From an uncultured Bacteroidales bacterium (lineage in GTDB: Bacteria; Bacteroidota; Bacteroidia; Bacteroidales; UBA932): a stretch of 64,000 nucleotides of DNA. Shown here piece by piece: positions 46,857-55,756 of this stretch. Location: contig CALVDO010000007.1 in NCBI GenBank assembly GCA_944326355.1, positions 54,092 to 118,091 of the forward strand. Direction: 5' to 3'. Below the pieces are notes generated by a model. That model ran no database searches, had not been told where the DNA came from, and saw only the letters and a list, made by a program, of their open reading frames with translations. Position 1 is the stretch's first letter, and each line of letters begins with the position of its first letter. Both the position numbers and the translations under genes were made by a program.

Positions 46857-47013
46857 ATGAAAAAAGTTTTTGTTATTGCAGCGTCATTGCTGTTTCTTTC
46901 TTCCTTCTGAAATGTACGACAATTATCTCGGTTATGTCATGACATTGAATGACAAGGAATATATACATTGCGTTTTAGTAATGTCGCCTTATGGGTTTGA
47001 GATTGATAGTTAA
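46857..47013 (+). pseudogene. Remnant of a small secreted or lipoprotein gene
   Basis: ATG 46857 gives MKKVFVIAASLLFLSSF then a stop at 46908. In the +1 frame, from 46912, 'MYDNYLGYVMTLNDKEYIHC' and 13 more residues run to a stop at 47013. A frameshift near 46905-46911 would join a signal peptide to this piece, so this looks like a broken copy of a small exported protein. It is not similar enough to the intact lipoprotein downstream to call a duplicate. Confidence 0.4.
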
Positions 47014-47024
47014 AGTACAATGCA

Positions 47025-47111
47025 ATGAAAAGTCTGAAACATTTTCTTGTGGCGGTTCTTATTCCATTCCTTTATTTGCGGAAAGAGAATTTCCCGGAGA
47101 AAGTAGAATAG
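47025..47111 (+). pseudogene. Truncated signal-peptide fragment
   Basis: ATG 47025 encodes MKSLKHFLVAVLIPFLYLRK and eight more residues before a stop. The hydrophobic start with nothing behind it is typical of a truncated exported protein gene; 19 bp further the intact lipoprotein begins. Confidence 0.35.
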
Positions 47112-47130
47112 CGATTAAAGCTTTATAGGT

Positions 47131-47751
47131 ATGAAAAAAATATTGCTTTTTGCGCCTTTGTGTCTCTTGTTCTGCTCCCTGTCCGAATGTACACAATTGG
47201 AGCCGTATGAAACGGAAGACAGCGGGCGTGGTACAATCTGGCTGGATGTTGATGGGGAGACTTACGGCAGAGACAGGGGCAGATATAATAGTGCGAGGGT
47301 GGATTATGATATTTACCCTGACTACGGTTTATATAAATTGGAGTGTCGTATATGGGTTAAGCCTGAGTATAATTCTTCTCTTGACACTGTGCGGCTGGAT
47401 ATGTTGTTGACCGGCACAGGTGAACTTGAAACAGGCGTGAAATATGAGTTTGGTAAATGGGATGCGTTTCCTAAGTTGAATGAGAGTTTTCCTGTGTTGT
47501 ATGCCTCTTTATATACTTCGTTAGGTTCTGCTCATTCTATGGACGGTTGGGTTATGTTCAGGAAGATTGAGTCTGGATCCACTTCGTCCAGTATGGTTCT
47601 TTGCGGGGATTTCGAGTTTACAGCAAAAGCTGAAGACGGAACGATATTTGCGGCCGAGAACGGGACTTTTGACATGAATGCGTCGTTCAGCTCTTATTCA
47701 TATCCTCCTGACTGGATTGTGGCAGTGCCGGGAGCTGAAACGGAAGATTGA
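47131..47751 (+). CDS. Hypothetical lipoprotein
   Basis: 206 residues. Signal peptide 'MKKILLFAPLCLLFCSLSEC' with a likely lipobox 'LSEC' (Cys20). The remainder is beta-rich and acidic: 'GTIWLDVDGETYGRDRGRY', 'LECRIWVKPEYNSSLDTVRL', and a C-terminal 'CGDFEFTAKAEDGTIFAAEN', 'GTFD' pattern seen in several Bacteroidetes lipoproteins of the DUF5025/DUF6252 kind; I cannot assign a family. Codon use is A/T-richer than in neighbours. It sits between merR and the NIF3 gene, which are close together in related genomes, so it looks like an insertion. Confidence 0.7.
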   Translation: MKKILLFAPLCLLFCSLSECTQLEPYETEDSGRGTIWLDVDGETYGRDRGRYNSARVDYDIYPDYGLYKLECRIWVKPEYNSSLDTVRLDMLLTGTGELETGVKYEFGKWDAFPKLNESFPVLYASLYTSLGSAHSMDGWVMFRKIESGSTSSSMVLCGDFEFTAKAEDGTIFAAENGTFDMNASFSSYSYPPDWIVAVPGAETED

Positions 47752-47768
47752 GCTATAATTTCTTTGTA

Positions 47769-48548
47769 ATGATAAGAGTAAAAGACGTGACAGCGGTGAT
47801 CGAGCGATTCGCGCCGCTGTCACTGCAGGAAAAATGGGACAACAGCGGGCTGTGCATAGGCTCGCCGGAGGCGCCGGTGACGTCGGTGCTGCTCGGGCTG
47901 GACTGCACGCCGGAGCTTGTGGACGAGGCGGTGGAGACCGGGGCGGACATGATAGTGACACACCATCCGCTCATCTTCTCGGGACTGAAGAAGATAAGCC
48001 CTGACGACCCCGTGGGGCTGGCAGTGATGAAGGCGGTCTCGGCCGGGATTGCCGTATATGCGGCTCATACGACTGCTGACAAGGTGCTTGCCGGAGTGAG
48101 CGGGGCGATGGCCGCCAAGCTGGGGCTGACGAATGTCGAGGTGCTTGACCCGGAAGGGGAGGGCGTCGGACTCGGCGTGGTGGGTGATCTGCCGGAGCCG
48201 CTTACCGCCCGGCAGGCTGCCGAGCTGGTGAAGGAGAGGTTTGCGCTGAAGGCTATGCGTGCTTCCAGGCCTGTGGACGGGCTTATCTCGCGGGTGGCGA
48301 TGTGCGGCGGCTCGGGAAGCTCGCTCATCGGGAAGGCGATGGAGGCCGGGGCGCAGCTGTATCTGTGCGGAGACGTCTCGTATCATCATTTCTTCACCCG
48401 AAACGGGTTCATGATCATGGATATTGGCCATTATGAGAGTGAGGTACAGATAGTTGATATTTTATTTTCGCTGTTGAAGAAAAATTTTCCTACCTTTGCA
48501 GTCCGCATGACGCGAAACATATACAGTAACCCGATATATTATTATTAA
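47769..48548 (+). CDS. NIF3-family dinuclear metal-centre protein
   Basis: 259 residues. Toroid-forming family often labelled 'GTP cyclohydrolase 1 type 2', true function unsettled. Metal ligands are visible: 'VTHHPLIFSG' and the conserved His/Glu at the end in 'DIGHYESEVQ'; the middle motif is 'AAHTTADKVL' where HTNLD is more usual. No 130-residue middle domain as in long NIF3 proteins. ATG 47769 follows the previous stop by 17 bp. The last 15 codons contain the promoter of the next gene, and the C-terminus 'RNIYSNPIYYY' may be an accidental extension. Confidence 0.88.
   Translation: MIRVKDVTAVIERFAPLSLQEKWDNSGLCIGSPEAPVTSVLLGLDCTPELVDEAVETGADMIVTHHPLIFSGLKKISPDDPVGLAVMKAVSAGIAVYAAHTTADKVLAGVSGAMAAKLGLTNVEVLDPEGEGVGLGVVGDLPEPLTARQAAELVKERFALKAMRASRPVDGLISRVAMCGGSGSSLIGKAMEAGAQLYLCGDVSYHHFFTRNGFMIMDIGHYESEVQIVDILFSLLKKNFPTFAVRMTRNIYSNPIYYY
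48465..48498 (+). promoter_or_regulatory. Promoter inside the NIF3 3' end
   Basis: TTTTCG at 48465-48470 and TACCTTTG at 48491-48498 with about 20 bp between fit the Bacteroidetes promoter; TACCTTTGCAGTCC is a familiar form. It overlaps coding sequence and lies 57 bp before the zinc-ribbon gene. Confidence 0.55.
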
Positions 48549-48555
48549 AAGCGAT

Positions 48556-49365
48556 ATGGCTAAGAAGACAAAAAAAATCGAGACTCCCATCGACCAGAGG
48601 GAGACTTTCGTGTCCATTCAGAAGAGCTTTGCGGACTCTGACCTGAGTGTCGAGGAGAAGCTCAAGACTCTGTATGCGCTTCAGCAGGCCGATACGGAGA
48701 TAGACAAGATCCTCCAGCTCAGGGGCGAACTCCCGCTTGAAGTGGAGAATCTCGAGAATGAGATCGCGGAGCTCAAGGCCAGGTCGGCAGCCATCACGGC
48801 AAAGATTGACGAGGTCACAAAAGCCATCGCCGAGAACAAGCATAACATCGTCGAGTGCGAAGCTCAGATAGAGAAGTACAGGTCTCAGCTTGAGAATGTG
48901 GCCAACAGCCGCGAATACGACTCTCTCAATAAGGAGATTGAGAATCAGGATCTTCTCCGTCAGATAGCCGAGAAGAACATCTCCGAGGGCAAGGAGACCG
49001 TTGCGGAAAGGAAGGCCGATCTTGAGGCCATGAAGGAGAAGATCTCCGTGAAGAACGATGACCTCAAGGCAAAGAAGCAGGAGCTCGCGACCATCGTGGA
49101 GTCCACGGCGAAGGAAGAGGAGAAGCTGCGTGAGGCGAGAGAGGCCTGTGCCGCCAAGATAGACGCCAGGACAATGAGCGCATACGAGCGTATCAGGAGC
49201 AGCTGTCACAATCATCTTGCGGTCGTATCCGTGTTCAACGGGGACTCATGCGGCGGCTGTTTCAACACGATACCGCCTCAGAGGCTGATAGACATCGCCT
49301 CCAACAAGAAGATGATAGTATGTGAATACTGCGGAAGGATCCTCGTCAATCCGGACTTCGAATAG
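48556..49365 (+). CDS. Coiled-coil protein with C4 zinc ribbon (zf-RING_7 type)
   Basis: 269 residues: a long coiled coil (about 20-200, rich in Glu/Lys with heptads) followed by a zinc ribbon with C232, C235, C256 and C259 ('SCGGCFNTIPPQ', 'VCEYCGRIL'). The NIF3-C4 zinc ribbon neighbourhood is shared by many bacteria, which implies a joint but undefined role. Cytosolic; no signal peptide. The basic 'MAKKTKKIETP' start may bind nucleic acid. Followed by dnaB after 3 bp. Confidence 0.9.
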   Translation: MAKKTKKIETPIDQRETFVSIQKSFADSDLSVEEKLKTLYALQQADTEIDKILQLRGELPLEVENLENEIAELKARSAAITAKIDEVTKAIAENKHNIVECEAQIEKYRSQLENVANSREYDSLNKEIENQDLLRQIAEKNISEGKETVAERKADLEAMKEKISVKNDDLKAKKQELATIVESTAKEEEKLREAREACAAKIDARTMSAYERIRSSCHNHLAVVSVFNGDSCGGCFNTIPPQRLIDIASNKKMIVCEYCGRILVNPDFE

Positions 49366-49368
49366 GAC

Positions 49369-50883
49369 ATGGCAGAGGAGAGACGCAGAACCGGACGAAA
49401 GAAGGACAGCGTCAATCTGGAGATGTTGGGGCTTGAGGTGGGCAACCGTCCGCCTCAGGCTCTTGATGTCGAAGAGGCTGTCATCGGGGCACTTCTCATT
49501 GAGCCCAACTGTGTGGACGACGCGATGGGGGAGCTCAGCCCCGCCTGTTTCTACGATGAGAAGCACAGGATGATCTTTCAGGCGATATCTTCCCTGGTGA
49601 CAGAGCACTCATCTGTGGATCTGCTCACCGTGGCCGAAAAGCTTAGGACGCAGGGCAATCTGGAGATTGTCGGCGGGCCGGTCGCTCTGGCGAAACTGTC
49701 TCAGAAGGTGGGCGCGGCGGCTCATGTCGAGTATTATATCAAGATACTCAAGCAGAAGTGCATCCAGAGGGAGCTCATTACCGCCTCATACGAGATTCTC
49801 AAGAACGCATACGACGAGACTGTCAATGTCGACGACCTTATCGACCTTGCGCAGACGAAGATATACGCCGCCATACAGAACAATGTCAAGAGGGATGTTC
49901 AGGAGCTCGGTACGGTCATCAATCAGGCCATGGCCGATATCGAGCGGCTTCAGGAGTCCACAGGGCTGAGCGGCGTCCCGTCCGGTTTCCCATCCATAGA
50001 CAAGATCACTCTGGGGTGGCAGCCGTCGGACCTCATCATCCTCGCGGCGAGACCTTCGGTCGGAAAGACGGCCTTTGTGGTGAACATCGCCAGGAACGCA
50101 GCCGTGCAGCATCATATGCCGGTGGCATTCTTCTCGCTTGAGATGCCTGCCATCCAGCTCGCCAAGCGAATGATGGTGTCGGAGAGCGGACTGAGCGCGG
50201 ACAAGATAAAGGGAGGGCAGAAGCTTGAGCCTTATGAGTGGACGCAGCTCGACCAGAAGCTCAGGGATCTCGTCAAGGCACCTTTATATATAGATGACAC
50301 CCCGAGCCTTCCGGTGATGGAATTTCGCTCGAAGGTGAAACGGCTCGTCAAGCAGAAGGGAGTCAGGCTTGTGATAGTCGACTATCTGCAGCTCATGCAG
50401 GGACCTTCCGAATTGCGGGGAATGAGGGAGCAGGAGGTGGCCGCCATCTCCCGTACGCTCAAGTCGACGGCTAAAGAGATGAATGTGCCTATAATAGCGC
50501 TGTCGCAGCTCAGCCGCCAGTCTGTGCAGAGGACGGGCAGCAACAACCGCCCGCAGCTCAGCGACCTCAGGGAGTCAGGCTCCATAGAGCAGGACGCCGA
50601 TATGGTGATCTTCATACACCGATTTGACTATCAGGGTCTCTCTCCTAATCCGGAGGACATCGGCCGCACGCAGATCATAATCGCCAAGCACCGAAATGGT
50701 GAGATCGGAGACATCGAGATGACTTTCCGTGCTTCAGAAGTGCGCTTTGTGGACAATACGGAGCTTCTCGCCAATCAGATTGAGGCCGGGGCGACTTTTG
50801 ATTCCCGCATGAACGGCCCTGCCGACGATTCCCCGTACTATTCGGGCGCTTCCGACTTCGGGGAAAATCGTGAATTTGAATGA
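49369..50883 (+). CDS. dnaB: Replicative DNA helicase
   Basis: 504 residues. N-terminal DnaB domain ('PPQALDVEEAVIGALLI', 'DAMGELSPACFYDEKHRMIF'), a linker, then a RecA-type motor: Walker A 'AARPSVGKTA' (K233), Walker B 'VRLVIVDYLQLM', 'LSQLSRQ' and the arginine finger region 'QDADMVIFIHRFD'. Unwinds DNA at the replication fork. No intein. Three bases after the zinc-ribbon gene, so co-transcribed. Confidence 0.97.
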   Translation: MAEERRRTGRKKDSVNLEMLGLEVGNRPPQALDVEEAVIGALLIEPNCVDDAMGELSPACFYDEKHRMIFQAISSLVTEHSSVDLLTVAEKLRTQGNLEIVGGPVALAKLSQKVGAAAHVEYYIKILKQKCIQRELITASYEILKNAYDETVNVDDLIDLAQTKIYAAIQNNVKRDVQELGTVINQAMADIERLQESTGLSGVPSGFPSIDKITLGWQPSDLIILAARPSVGKTAFVVNIARNAAVQHHMPVAFFSLEMPAIQLAKRMMVSESGLSADKIKGGQKLEPYEWTQLDQKLRDLVKAPLYIDDTPSLPVMEFRSKVKRLVKQKGVRLVIVDYLQLMQGPSELRGMREQEVAAISRTLKSTAKEMNVPIIALSQLSRQSVQRTGSNNRPQLSDLRESGSIEQDADMVIFIHRFDYQGLSPNPEDIGRTQIIIAKHRNGEIGDIEMTFRASEVRFVDNTELLANQIEAGATFDSRMNGPADDSPYYSGASDFGENREFE

Positions 50884-50926
50884 CGGCACGGATTCAAAAC
50901 GGATTCAGATGAGACAGATCCAGTCC

Positions 50927-51799
50927 ATGAAAAGGATATTTGCGACGGCTGCAGCCGCCGTATTTATGGCAGCCGCCTCTTTCGCCCAGACACATGGGGA
51001 GAGGGGCGGCGGCTGCATTCCTGTGCTGAGTGTTGCGGAGAAGGATCTCGCCTACGGAGGAGGGGAGTATCTGAAGTTCACCATACATTATGAATGGGGC
51101 GTGATAGACTCCGACGTGGGCTGGGCCACGGTCAATCTTGACACGCTCTCTTTCAACGGGGAGGACGCATTCCTGTGCCGGGTCTACGGCCAGACCACCA
51201 GACTCTTCGACCTTTTCTTCAAGGTGAGGGAGGATTTCCGCTCGTGGTTCACCAGAGACGGGCTGAGGCCGCTGAAGTTCACCAGGGACACCCATGAGGG
51301 GAGATATGTCGCCACAAACGACTATTTCTACGCATGGGACGACGCGGGAGAGGACCGCATCATCGCCGACGTCTACTCGTCCTCGAGCGGGCAGCGCAAT
51401 GTGGAGCTTCCTCTGGATGAGTGTACTTATGATCTCCCGGCTCTCTTCTTTCTGGCGAGGAACATGGACTTTGACAAAGTCGTGCCGGAGGTGAAGTATC
51501 CGATGACCTTCGCCATTGACGATGACGTGTATGACGTGTACTTCATCCTGCACGGGCGCGAGAAGAAGAAGATAAAGGGTCTGGGGACGGTCAACACGAT
51601 AAGGTTCTCCGCCAAGCTCCTTGCGGGCAACGTGTTCACGGGCGAGGAGGACCTGACGATATGGGTCACGGACGACGACAACAGGATTCCGGTGCTTTTC
51701 GAGGCGCCTATACTTGTGGGGACGGCGAGCGGGAGACTTCAGTCATGGGACGGTCTCAGGCATCCGTTCTCCTCCCTGGTCAGGCGTTCGCGAAGATGA
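50927..51799 (+). CDS. DUF3108 domain-containing exported protein
   Basis: 290 residues from ATG 50927 (296 from ATG 50909). Signal peptide 'MKRIFATAAAAVFMAAASFA', then a single beta-rich DUF3108 domain: 'LKFTIHYEWGVIDSDVGWAT', 'DLPALFFLARNMDFDKV', 'TEEDLTIWVTDDDNRIPVLF'-like ending ('GEEDLTIWVTDDDNR'). Periplasmic protein of unknown function, thought to be related to LptA/lipid-handling or cell-envelope proteins only by genome context. Lies between dnaB and the rseC-rnf operon. Confidence 0.85.
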   Translation: MKRIFATAAAAVFMAAASFAQTHGERGGGCIPVLSVAEKDLAYGGGEYLKFTIHYEWGVIDSDVGWATVNLDTLSFNGEDAFLCRVYGQTTRLFDLFFKVREDFRSWFTRDGLRPLKFTRDTHEGRYVATNDYFYAWDDAGEDRIIADVYSSSSGQRNVELPLDECTYDLPALFFLARNMDFDKVVPEVKYPMTFAIDDDVYDVYFILHGREKKKIKGLGTVNTIRFSAKLLAGNVFTGEEDLTIWVTDDDNRIPVLFEAPILVGTASGRLQSWDGLRHPFSSLVRRSRR

Positions 51800-51854
51800 G
51801 GCCGCGGACCTGATCAGGCTATGAAAAATGATTAAAAGAACTTGACGAATAATT

Positions 51855-52283
51855 ATGGCGAAAGACGAAATTTCACATTTGGGAAAGATAGTGGAAATCA
51901 CTCCCGAAATCACTACTGTAGAGATAGTTTCATCCTCTGCATGCTCCGCCTGCCATGCCAAGGGCGTGTGCGGCGTCTCTGAGGATCAGGTGAAGCTGAT
52001 CGGCGTGCCGACCGACCCCTATACCCTCCGCGAGCCCGGTGATGAGGTGCTTGTGGTGCTGAAGCGGTCTATGGGACTGAAGGCCGTATGGTTATCTTAT
52101 GTGATTCCTTTGCTCATCTTAATGATTTTAATATTATCTTTGTCGTCCGTTACCGTGCACGAAGTTTATGTCGGGCTAATATCCATAGGAGCTGTGGCAG
52201 TCTACTATCTTGTCATATTTCTCCTCAGGAACAGGCTGGCCAGGGATTTCGTGTTTTATATAAAGGACGTCCCCGGAAAATGA
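51855..52283 (+). CDS. rseC: RseC/MucC family protein (SoxR-reducing system)
   Basis: 142 residues. Cytosolic N-terminal part with cysteines C30, C33 and C39 ('SSACSACHAKGVCG') that may hold an iron-sulfur cluster, then two helices (about 76-97 and 102-124). First gene of the Rnf operon, as in many Bacteroidetes; in E. coli RseC works with Rsx (Rnf-like) proteins in resetting SoxR, but here a role in Rnf assembly or electron delivery is more likely. Confidence 0.88.
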   Translation: MAKDEISHLGKIVEITPEITTVEIVSSSACSACHAKGVCGVSEDQVKLIGVPTDPYTLREPGDEVLVVLKRSMGLKAVWLSYVIPLLILMILILSLSSVTVHEVYVGLISIGAVAVYYLVIFLLRNRLARDFVFYIKDVPGK

Positions 52284-52353
52284 GATGATGCGTTACCGCG
52301 GCCGGAGACGTTTCGGCCGACAGACCGGAAACAGTTAACAAAATCATAAGGAA

Positions 52354-53367
52354 ATGACAACAACAATTATCTGGACTATCGTAGCCGTCACCCTTCTGGG
52401 CCTGCTGCTTGCCGTAGTCCTCTACCTTGTGGCCAAGAAGTTCAAGGTTGAGGAGGATCCGCGCATCGACGAGGTCGAGAAGGTGATGCCCGGAGCCAAC
52501 TGCGGAGGCTGCGGGTTTGCCGGCTGCCGTGCTTTTGCCCAAGCATGTGTCGAGGCCCCGAATCTGGACAACAACTTCTGTCCTGTCGGCGGCAATGAGG
52601 TTATGAAGAAGGTCGCGGCCGTCCTCGGTGTGGAGGTCAAGGAGAAAGCTCCGATGGTGGCCGTCGTCCGCTGCAACGGCACCTGTGAAAACCGTCCGAA
52701 GACCAATGAGTATGACGGATACAAGTCATGCAAGGTCAAGGCGGCTCTCTACAGCGGTGACACAGGCTGTATCTATGGCTGTCTCGGCTGCGGCGACTGT
52801 GTGGCCGCCTGCCAGTTCGGAGCCCTCTCTATGGATCCCGTGACCGGACTTCCGGTGGTGGACGAGGAGAAGTGTACGGCCTGCGGCGCCTGTGTCAAGG
52901 CCTGCCCGAAGAAGATCATCGAGCTGCGCAACAAGGGGCCTAAGAACCGCCGCGTCTTCGTCTCGTGCGTCAATATGGAGAAGGGGGCGACGGCCCGCAA
53001 GGCCTGCAAGTCGGCCTGCATCGGCTGCGGCAAGTGCGAGAAGGCGTGTCCGTTCGGTGCGATCACCGTGGAGCACAATGTGGCCTACATTGACTTCAAC
53101 AAGTGCAAGCTGTGCAGAAAGTGCGTTGTGGAGTGCCCGACGGGCGCCATTCACGACGTCAACTTCCCGACACCTGCCCAGAAGCCGGCGCCGAAGCCTG
53201 CCGCCAAGCCGGAAACGGCATCCCCGGCAGCGGCCGTAGAAACCGCTGAAGCCGCCGCGCCGAAGCCTGCCGCTGAGACAAAACGGCCGGTACAGTCTCC
53301 GGCAACCGCCCCGGCATCTCCGGTGACGGAAAAAGAGGCACCGAAACCAGAAAAGAAGGAGGAGTAG
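52354..53367 (+). CDS. rnfB: Rnf electron transport complex subunit RnfB
   Basis: 337 residues. One N-terminal helix (about 5-27), then a 4Fe-4S domain 'NCGGCGFAGCRAFAQAC', and several ferredoxin clusters ('CLGCGDCVAACQFGA', 'CTACGACVKACPKKI', 'CIGCGKCEKACPFGA', 'CKLCRKCVVECPTGA'). Takes electrons from reduced ferredoxin into the complex. The C-terminus (about 270-337) is a Pro/Ala/Lys/Glu tail without clusters. A hairpin (CGGCCG 52299-52304 / 52314-52319) precedes the gene. Followed 3 bp later by rnfC. Confidence 0.95.
   Translation: MTTTIIWTIVAVTLLGLLLAVVLYLVAKKFKVEEDPRIDEVEKVMPGANCGGCGFAGCRAFAQACVEAPNLDNNFCPVGGNEVMKKVAAVLGVEVKEKAPMVAVVRCNGTCENRPKTNEYDGYKSCKVKAALYSGDTGCIYGCLGCGDCVAACQFGALSMDPVTGLPVVDEEKCTACGACVKACPKKIIELRNKGPKNRRVFVSCVNMEKGATARKACKSACIGCGKCEKACPFGAITVEHNVAYIDFNKCKLCRKCVVECPTGAIHDVNFPTPAQKPAPKPAAKPETASPAAAVETAEAAAPKPAAETKRPVQSPATAPASPVTEKEAPKPEKKEE
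53356..53364 (+). promoter_or_regulatory. Strong ribosome-binding site of rnfC
   Basis: AAGGAGGAG within the last codons of rnfB lies 6-7 bases before the rnfC ATG at 53371 and fixes that start. Confidence 0.7.
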
Positions 53368-53370
53368 AAT

Positions 53371-54735
53371 ATGAAGACATTTTCAATAGGCGGCGTGCAT
53401 CCTCATGACAGCAAGATCGCAGCCGGCAGCAAGATAGAGGTTCTGCCTCTTCCGAAGACGGTGTACATCTCCATGATACAGCATCTCGGAGGCCCGGCGA
53501 AGGCGATTGTGGCTCCGGGAGACAGGGTGAAGACGGGGCAGGTGATAGGTGAGCCGACAGGCTTCATCTCAGCTTATGTGCATTCGTCCGTGACGGGCAC
53601 GGTGAAGTCGGTCGGCCTGCGCAAGGACCTGAACGGCATACCGGTGGTCCATGTGGAGATAGCCGTGGAGCCAGACGAGTGGATGGACGGCATCGACACC
53701 TCTGACAAGCTTGTCACCGAGATTCCGGAGGACAGGCAGTTCATCCTCGACAGGATCAAGAGCAATGGAGTGGTCGGACTCGGAGGCGCGACTTTCCCGA
53801 CCCACGTCAAGCTCTGCCCTCCTCCTGACAAGAAGGCCGAGTGCCTGATTCTCAACGGAGCGGAGTGCGAGCCGTATCTTACTTCGGACTACCGCATCAT
53901 GCTTGAGAAGAGCGAGCAGATCGTTGTCGGGGCGGCCATCATGAAGAAGGTTCTCGGCGTGTCGCGTGCCGTGATAGGCATAGAGGAGAACAAGCCGGAG
54001 GCCATCGCCAAGATGAGGGAGACCGTTTCGAAGCTTCAGTCTTCTGCCAAGGGATATGACGGCATCGAGGTCATGACCCTCAAGAAGAAATATCCGCAGG
54101 GCGGCGAGAAGCAGCTCATCGACGCGGTGATGCGCCGTCAGGTGAAGTCTATGGGGCTTCCTATCGACGTCGGCGCAGTGGTCCAGAATGTGGCCACGTC
54201 CCTCGCCGTCTATGACGCCGTTCAGAAGAACATGCCGCTCATCACCAACACTCTGACCGTGACCGGGGACTGCCTTCCTGCGGACAGGCAGAAGAACTAT
54301 CTCTTCCGCATAGGCTATCCTCTTTCTTATATAGCGGAGTGCAACGGCGGAGTGCCTGAGCAGGCCGCCAAGATAGTGAGCGGAGGCCCGATGATGGGCA
54401 AGGCAATATCCAACCTTGACGCCACCACTCAGAAGGGATCTTCGTCTCTGCTGTATCTCACTGAGAAACAGACGGAAAGGAAGCCCGAGAGCAATTGTAT
54501 CCGCTGCGGGAAGTGTGCCGAGGCCTGCCCTATGGGGCTCGAGCCGTTCCTTCTGAACAAGCTCGCCCGCAACGGCATGACTGAGGAACTGGAGCAGAAT
54601 GCGGTGCAGGACTGCATCGAGTGCGGCTGCTGCCTGTATTCATGTCCGGCCAACATTCCGCTTCTGGACATGATCAGGATAGCGAAGGGTGAAGTCATCA
54701 GAGCCATGAGGGCGAGGACGGCACCGAAAAAATAA
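53371..54735 (+). CDS. rnfC: Rnf electron transport complex subunit RnfC
   Basis: 454 residues. NADH/flavin-binding subunit at the membrane surface: glycine-rich 'VVGLGGATFPTHVKL', 'LILNGAECEPYLTSDYRIM', then two 4Fe-4S clusters 'CIRCGKCAEACPMGL' and 'CIECGCCLYSCPANI'. Shorter than proteobacterial RnfC because the Ala-rich C-terminal tail is lacking. Middle gene of the rnf operon. Confidence 0.95.
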   Translation: MKTFSIGGVHPHDSKIAAGSKIEVLPLPKTVYISMIQHLGGPAKAIVAPGDRVKTGQVIGEPTGFISAYVHSSVTGTVKSVGLRKDLNGIPVVHVEIAVEPDEWMDGIDTSDKLVTEIPEDRQFILDRIKSNGVVGLGGATFPTHVKLCPPPDKKAECLILNGAECEPYLTSDYRIMLEKSEQIVVGAAIMKKVLGVSRAVIGIEENKPEAIAKMRETVSKLQSSAKGYDGIEVMTLKKKYPQGGEKQLIDAVMRRQVKSMGLPIDVGAVVQNVATSLAVYDAVQKNMPLITNTLTVTGDCLPADRQKNYLFRIGYPLSYIAECNGGVPEQAAKIVSGGPMMGKAISNLDATTQKGSSSLLYLTEKQTERKPESNCIRCGKCAEACPMGLEPFLLNKLARNGMTEELEQNAVQDCIECGCCLYSCPANIPLLDMIRIAKGEVIRAMRARTAPKK

Positions 54736-54769
54736 GGAGTATTGAATTGAACGATAAAGAGAAAGAACA

Positions 54770-55753
54770 ATGAGCAAATTATTGGTTTCACCATCTCCAC
54801 ATATCCACGCCGACATATCCACGTCGAGAATCATGCGTGATGTGGTGATTGCGCTCCTGCCGTCGGTGATCGTCTCCATCCTCTATTACGGATGGTCATC
54901 CGTCATGCTTCTCGCAGTCAGCGTCATTACTTGTATTCTCGTTGAATACCTCATAACGAGATTCCTGATGAAGAGCCCGTGCACCGTCACCGACTGGTCG
55001 GCGGCCGTGACAGGCGTGCTTCTCGCCCTGAACCTTCCTCCTGCCTGCCCGTGGTGGGTGGCCATGATCGGCGCCATCTTCGCCATCGGAGTCGTGAAGA
55101 TGACTTTCGGCGGTCTGGGGCAGAATCTCTTTAACCCGGCCATCGCCGCCAGAGTCTTCCTGCTTGTGTCATTCCCTGTGGCCATGACCAACTGGGCGAA
55201 GCCTGCGGGCTTCATCGGCGTCGACGCGACTTCAGGAGCGACTCTGCTCGGCACAGTCAAGGAAGGGCTTGCCAAAGGTGACACTCTCAGCCAGATCTTC
55301 GCGGCCAACGACTTCTCTTATCTCCAGACCCTATTCGTCAACATCGGGGGCTCGGCGGGAGAGATTTCGGCTCTGGCGATCCTCATCGGCTTCGTGTACC
55401 TGCTCGCCCGCAAGGTGATCAGGCCGCACATCACCCTCTCCATCTGGGCCACCGTCATCGTGTTCTCAGGCATCTTCTGGCTTATCAACCCTGAGCAGTA
55501 CACGGATCCTCTCTTCAACCTCCTCACGGGAGGCGTGCTGCTCGGATCGGTGTTCATGGCCACTGACTATGTCACTTCGCCGATGAGCGCCAGAGGCGGG
55601 ATAGTCTTCGGCGTGGGAATAGGACTTCTGACGATGCTGATAAGGTATTTCGGGGCATATCCTGAGGGAATGTCATTCGCCATCCTCATCATGAACTCCG
55701 TGGTGCCGCTCATCAACAAGGCTTTCAAACAGAAAAAATACGGGAGGGCATAA
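54770..55753 (+). CDS. rnfD: Rnf electron transport complex subunit RnfD
   Basis: 327 residues, about nine helices. The motif SGAT at residues 155-158 ('VDATSGATLLG') marks T158 as the site of covalent FMN. Start 'MSKLLVSPSPHIHADISTSR' is the usual cytosolic N-terminus. With RnfG and E it forms the ion-translocating core. Confidence 0.95.
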   Translation: MSKLLVSPSPHIHADISTSRIMRDVVIALLPSVIVSILYYGWSSVMLLAVSVITCILVEYLITRFLMKSPCTVTDWSAAVTGVLLALNLPPACPWWVAMIGAIFAIGVVKMTFGGLGQNLFNPAIAARVFLLVSFPVAMTNWAKPAGFIGVDATSGATLLGTVKEGLAKGDTLSQIFAANDFSYLQTLFVNIGGSAGEISALAILIGFVYLLARKVIRPHITLSIWATVIVFSGIFWLINPEQYTDPLFNLLTGGVLLGSVFMATDYVTSPMSARGGIVFGVGIGLLTMLIRYFGAYPEGMSFAILIMNSVVPLINKAFKQKKYGRA

Positions 55754-55756
55754 ATC

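Larger units (their letters stand above)
46751..47130. other. 380-bp low-GC region with decayed lipoprotein pieces
   Basis: Markedly A/T-rich compared with both sides. Holds the second 13-bp repeat, a 7-bp dyad, and two short frames that begin like signal peptides and end early (46857-46910 and 47025-47111), plus a 33-codon frame (46912-47013). These look like remnants rather than genes. Confidence 0.55.

Noticed and set aside
52299..52319. CGGCCG...CGGCCG hairpin before rnfB
   Set aside because: Only 6 bp of stem in GC-rich sequence and inside an operon; may be chance, so kept only as a remark under rnfB.
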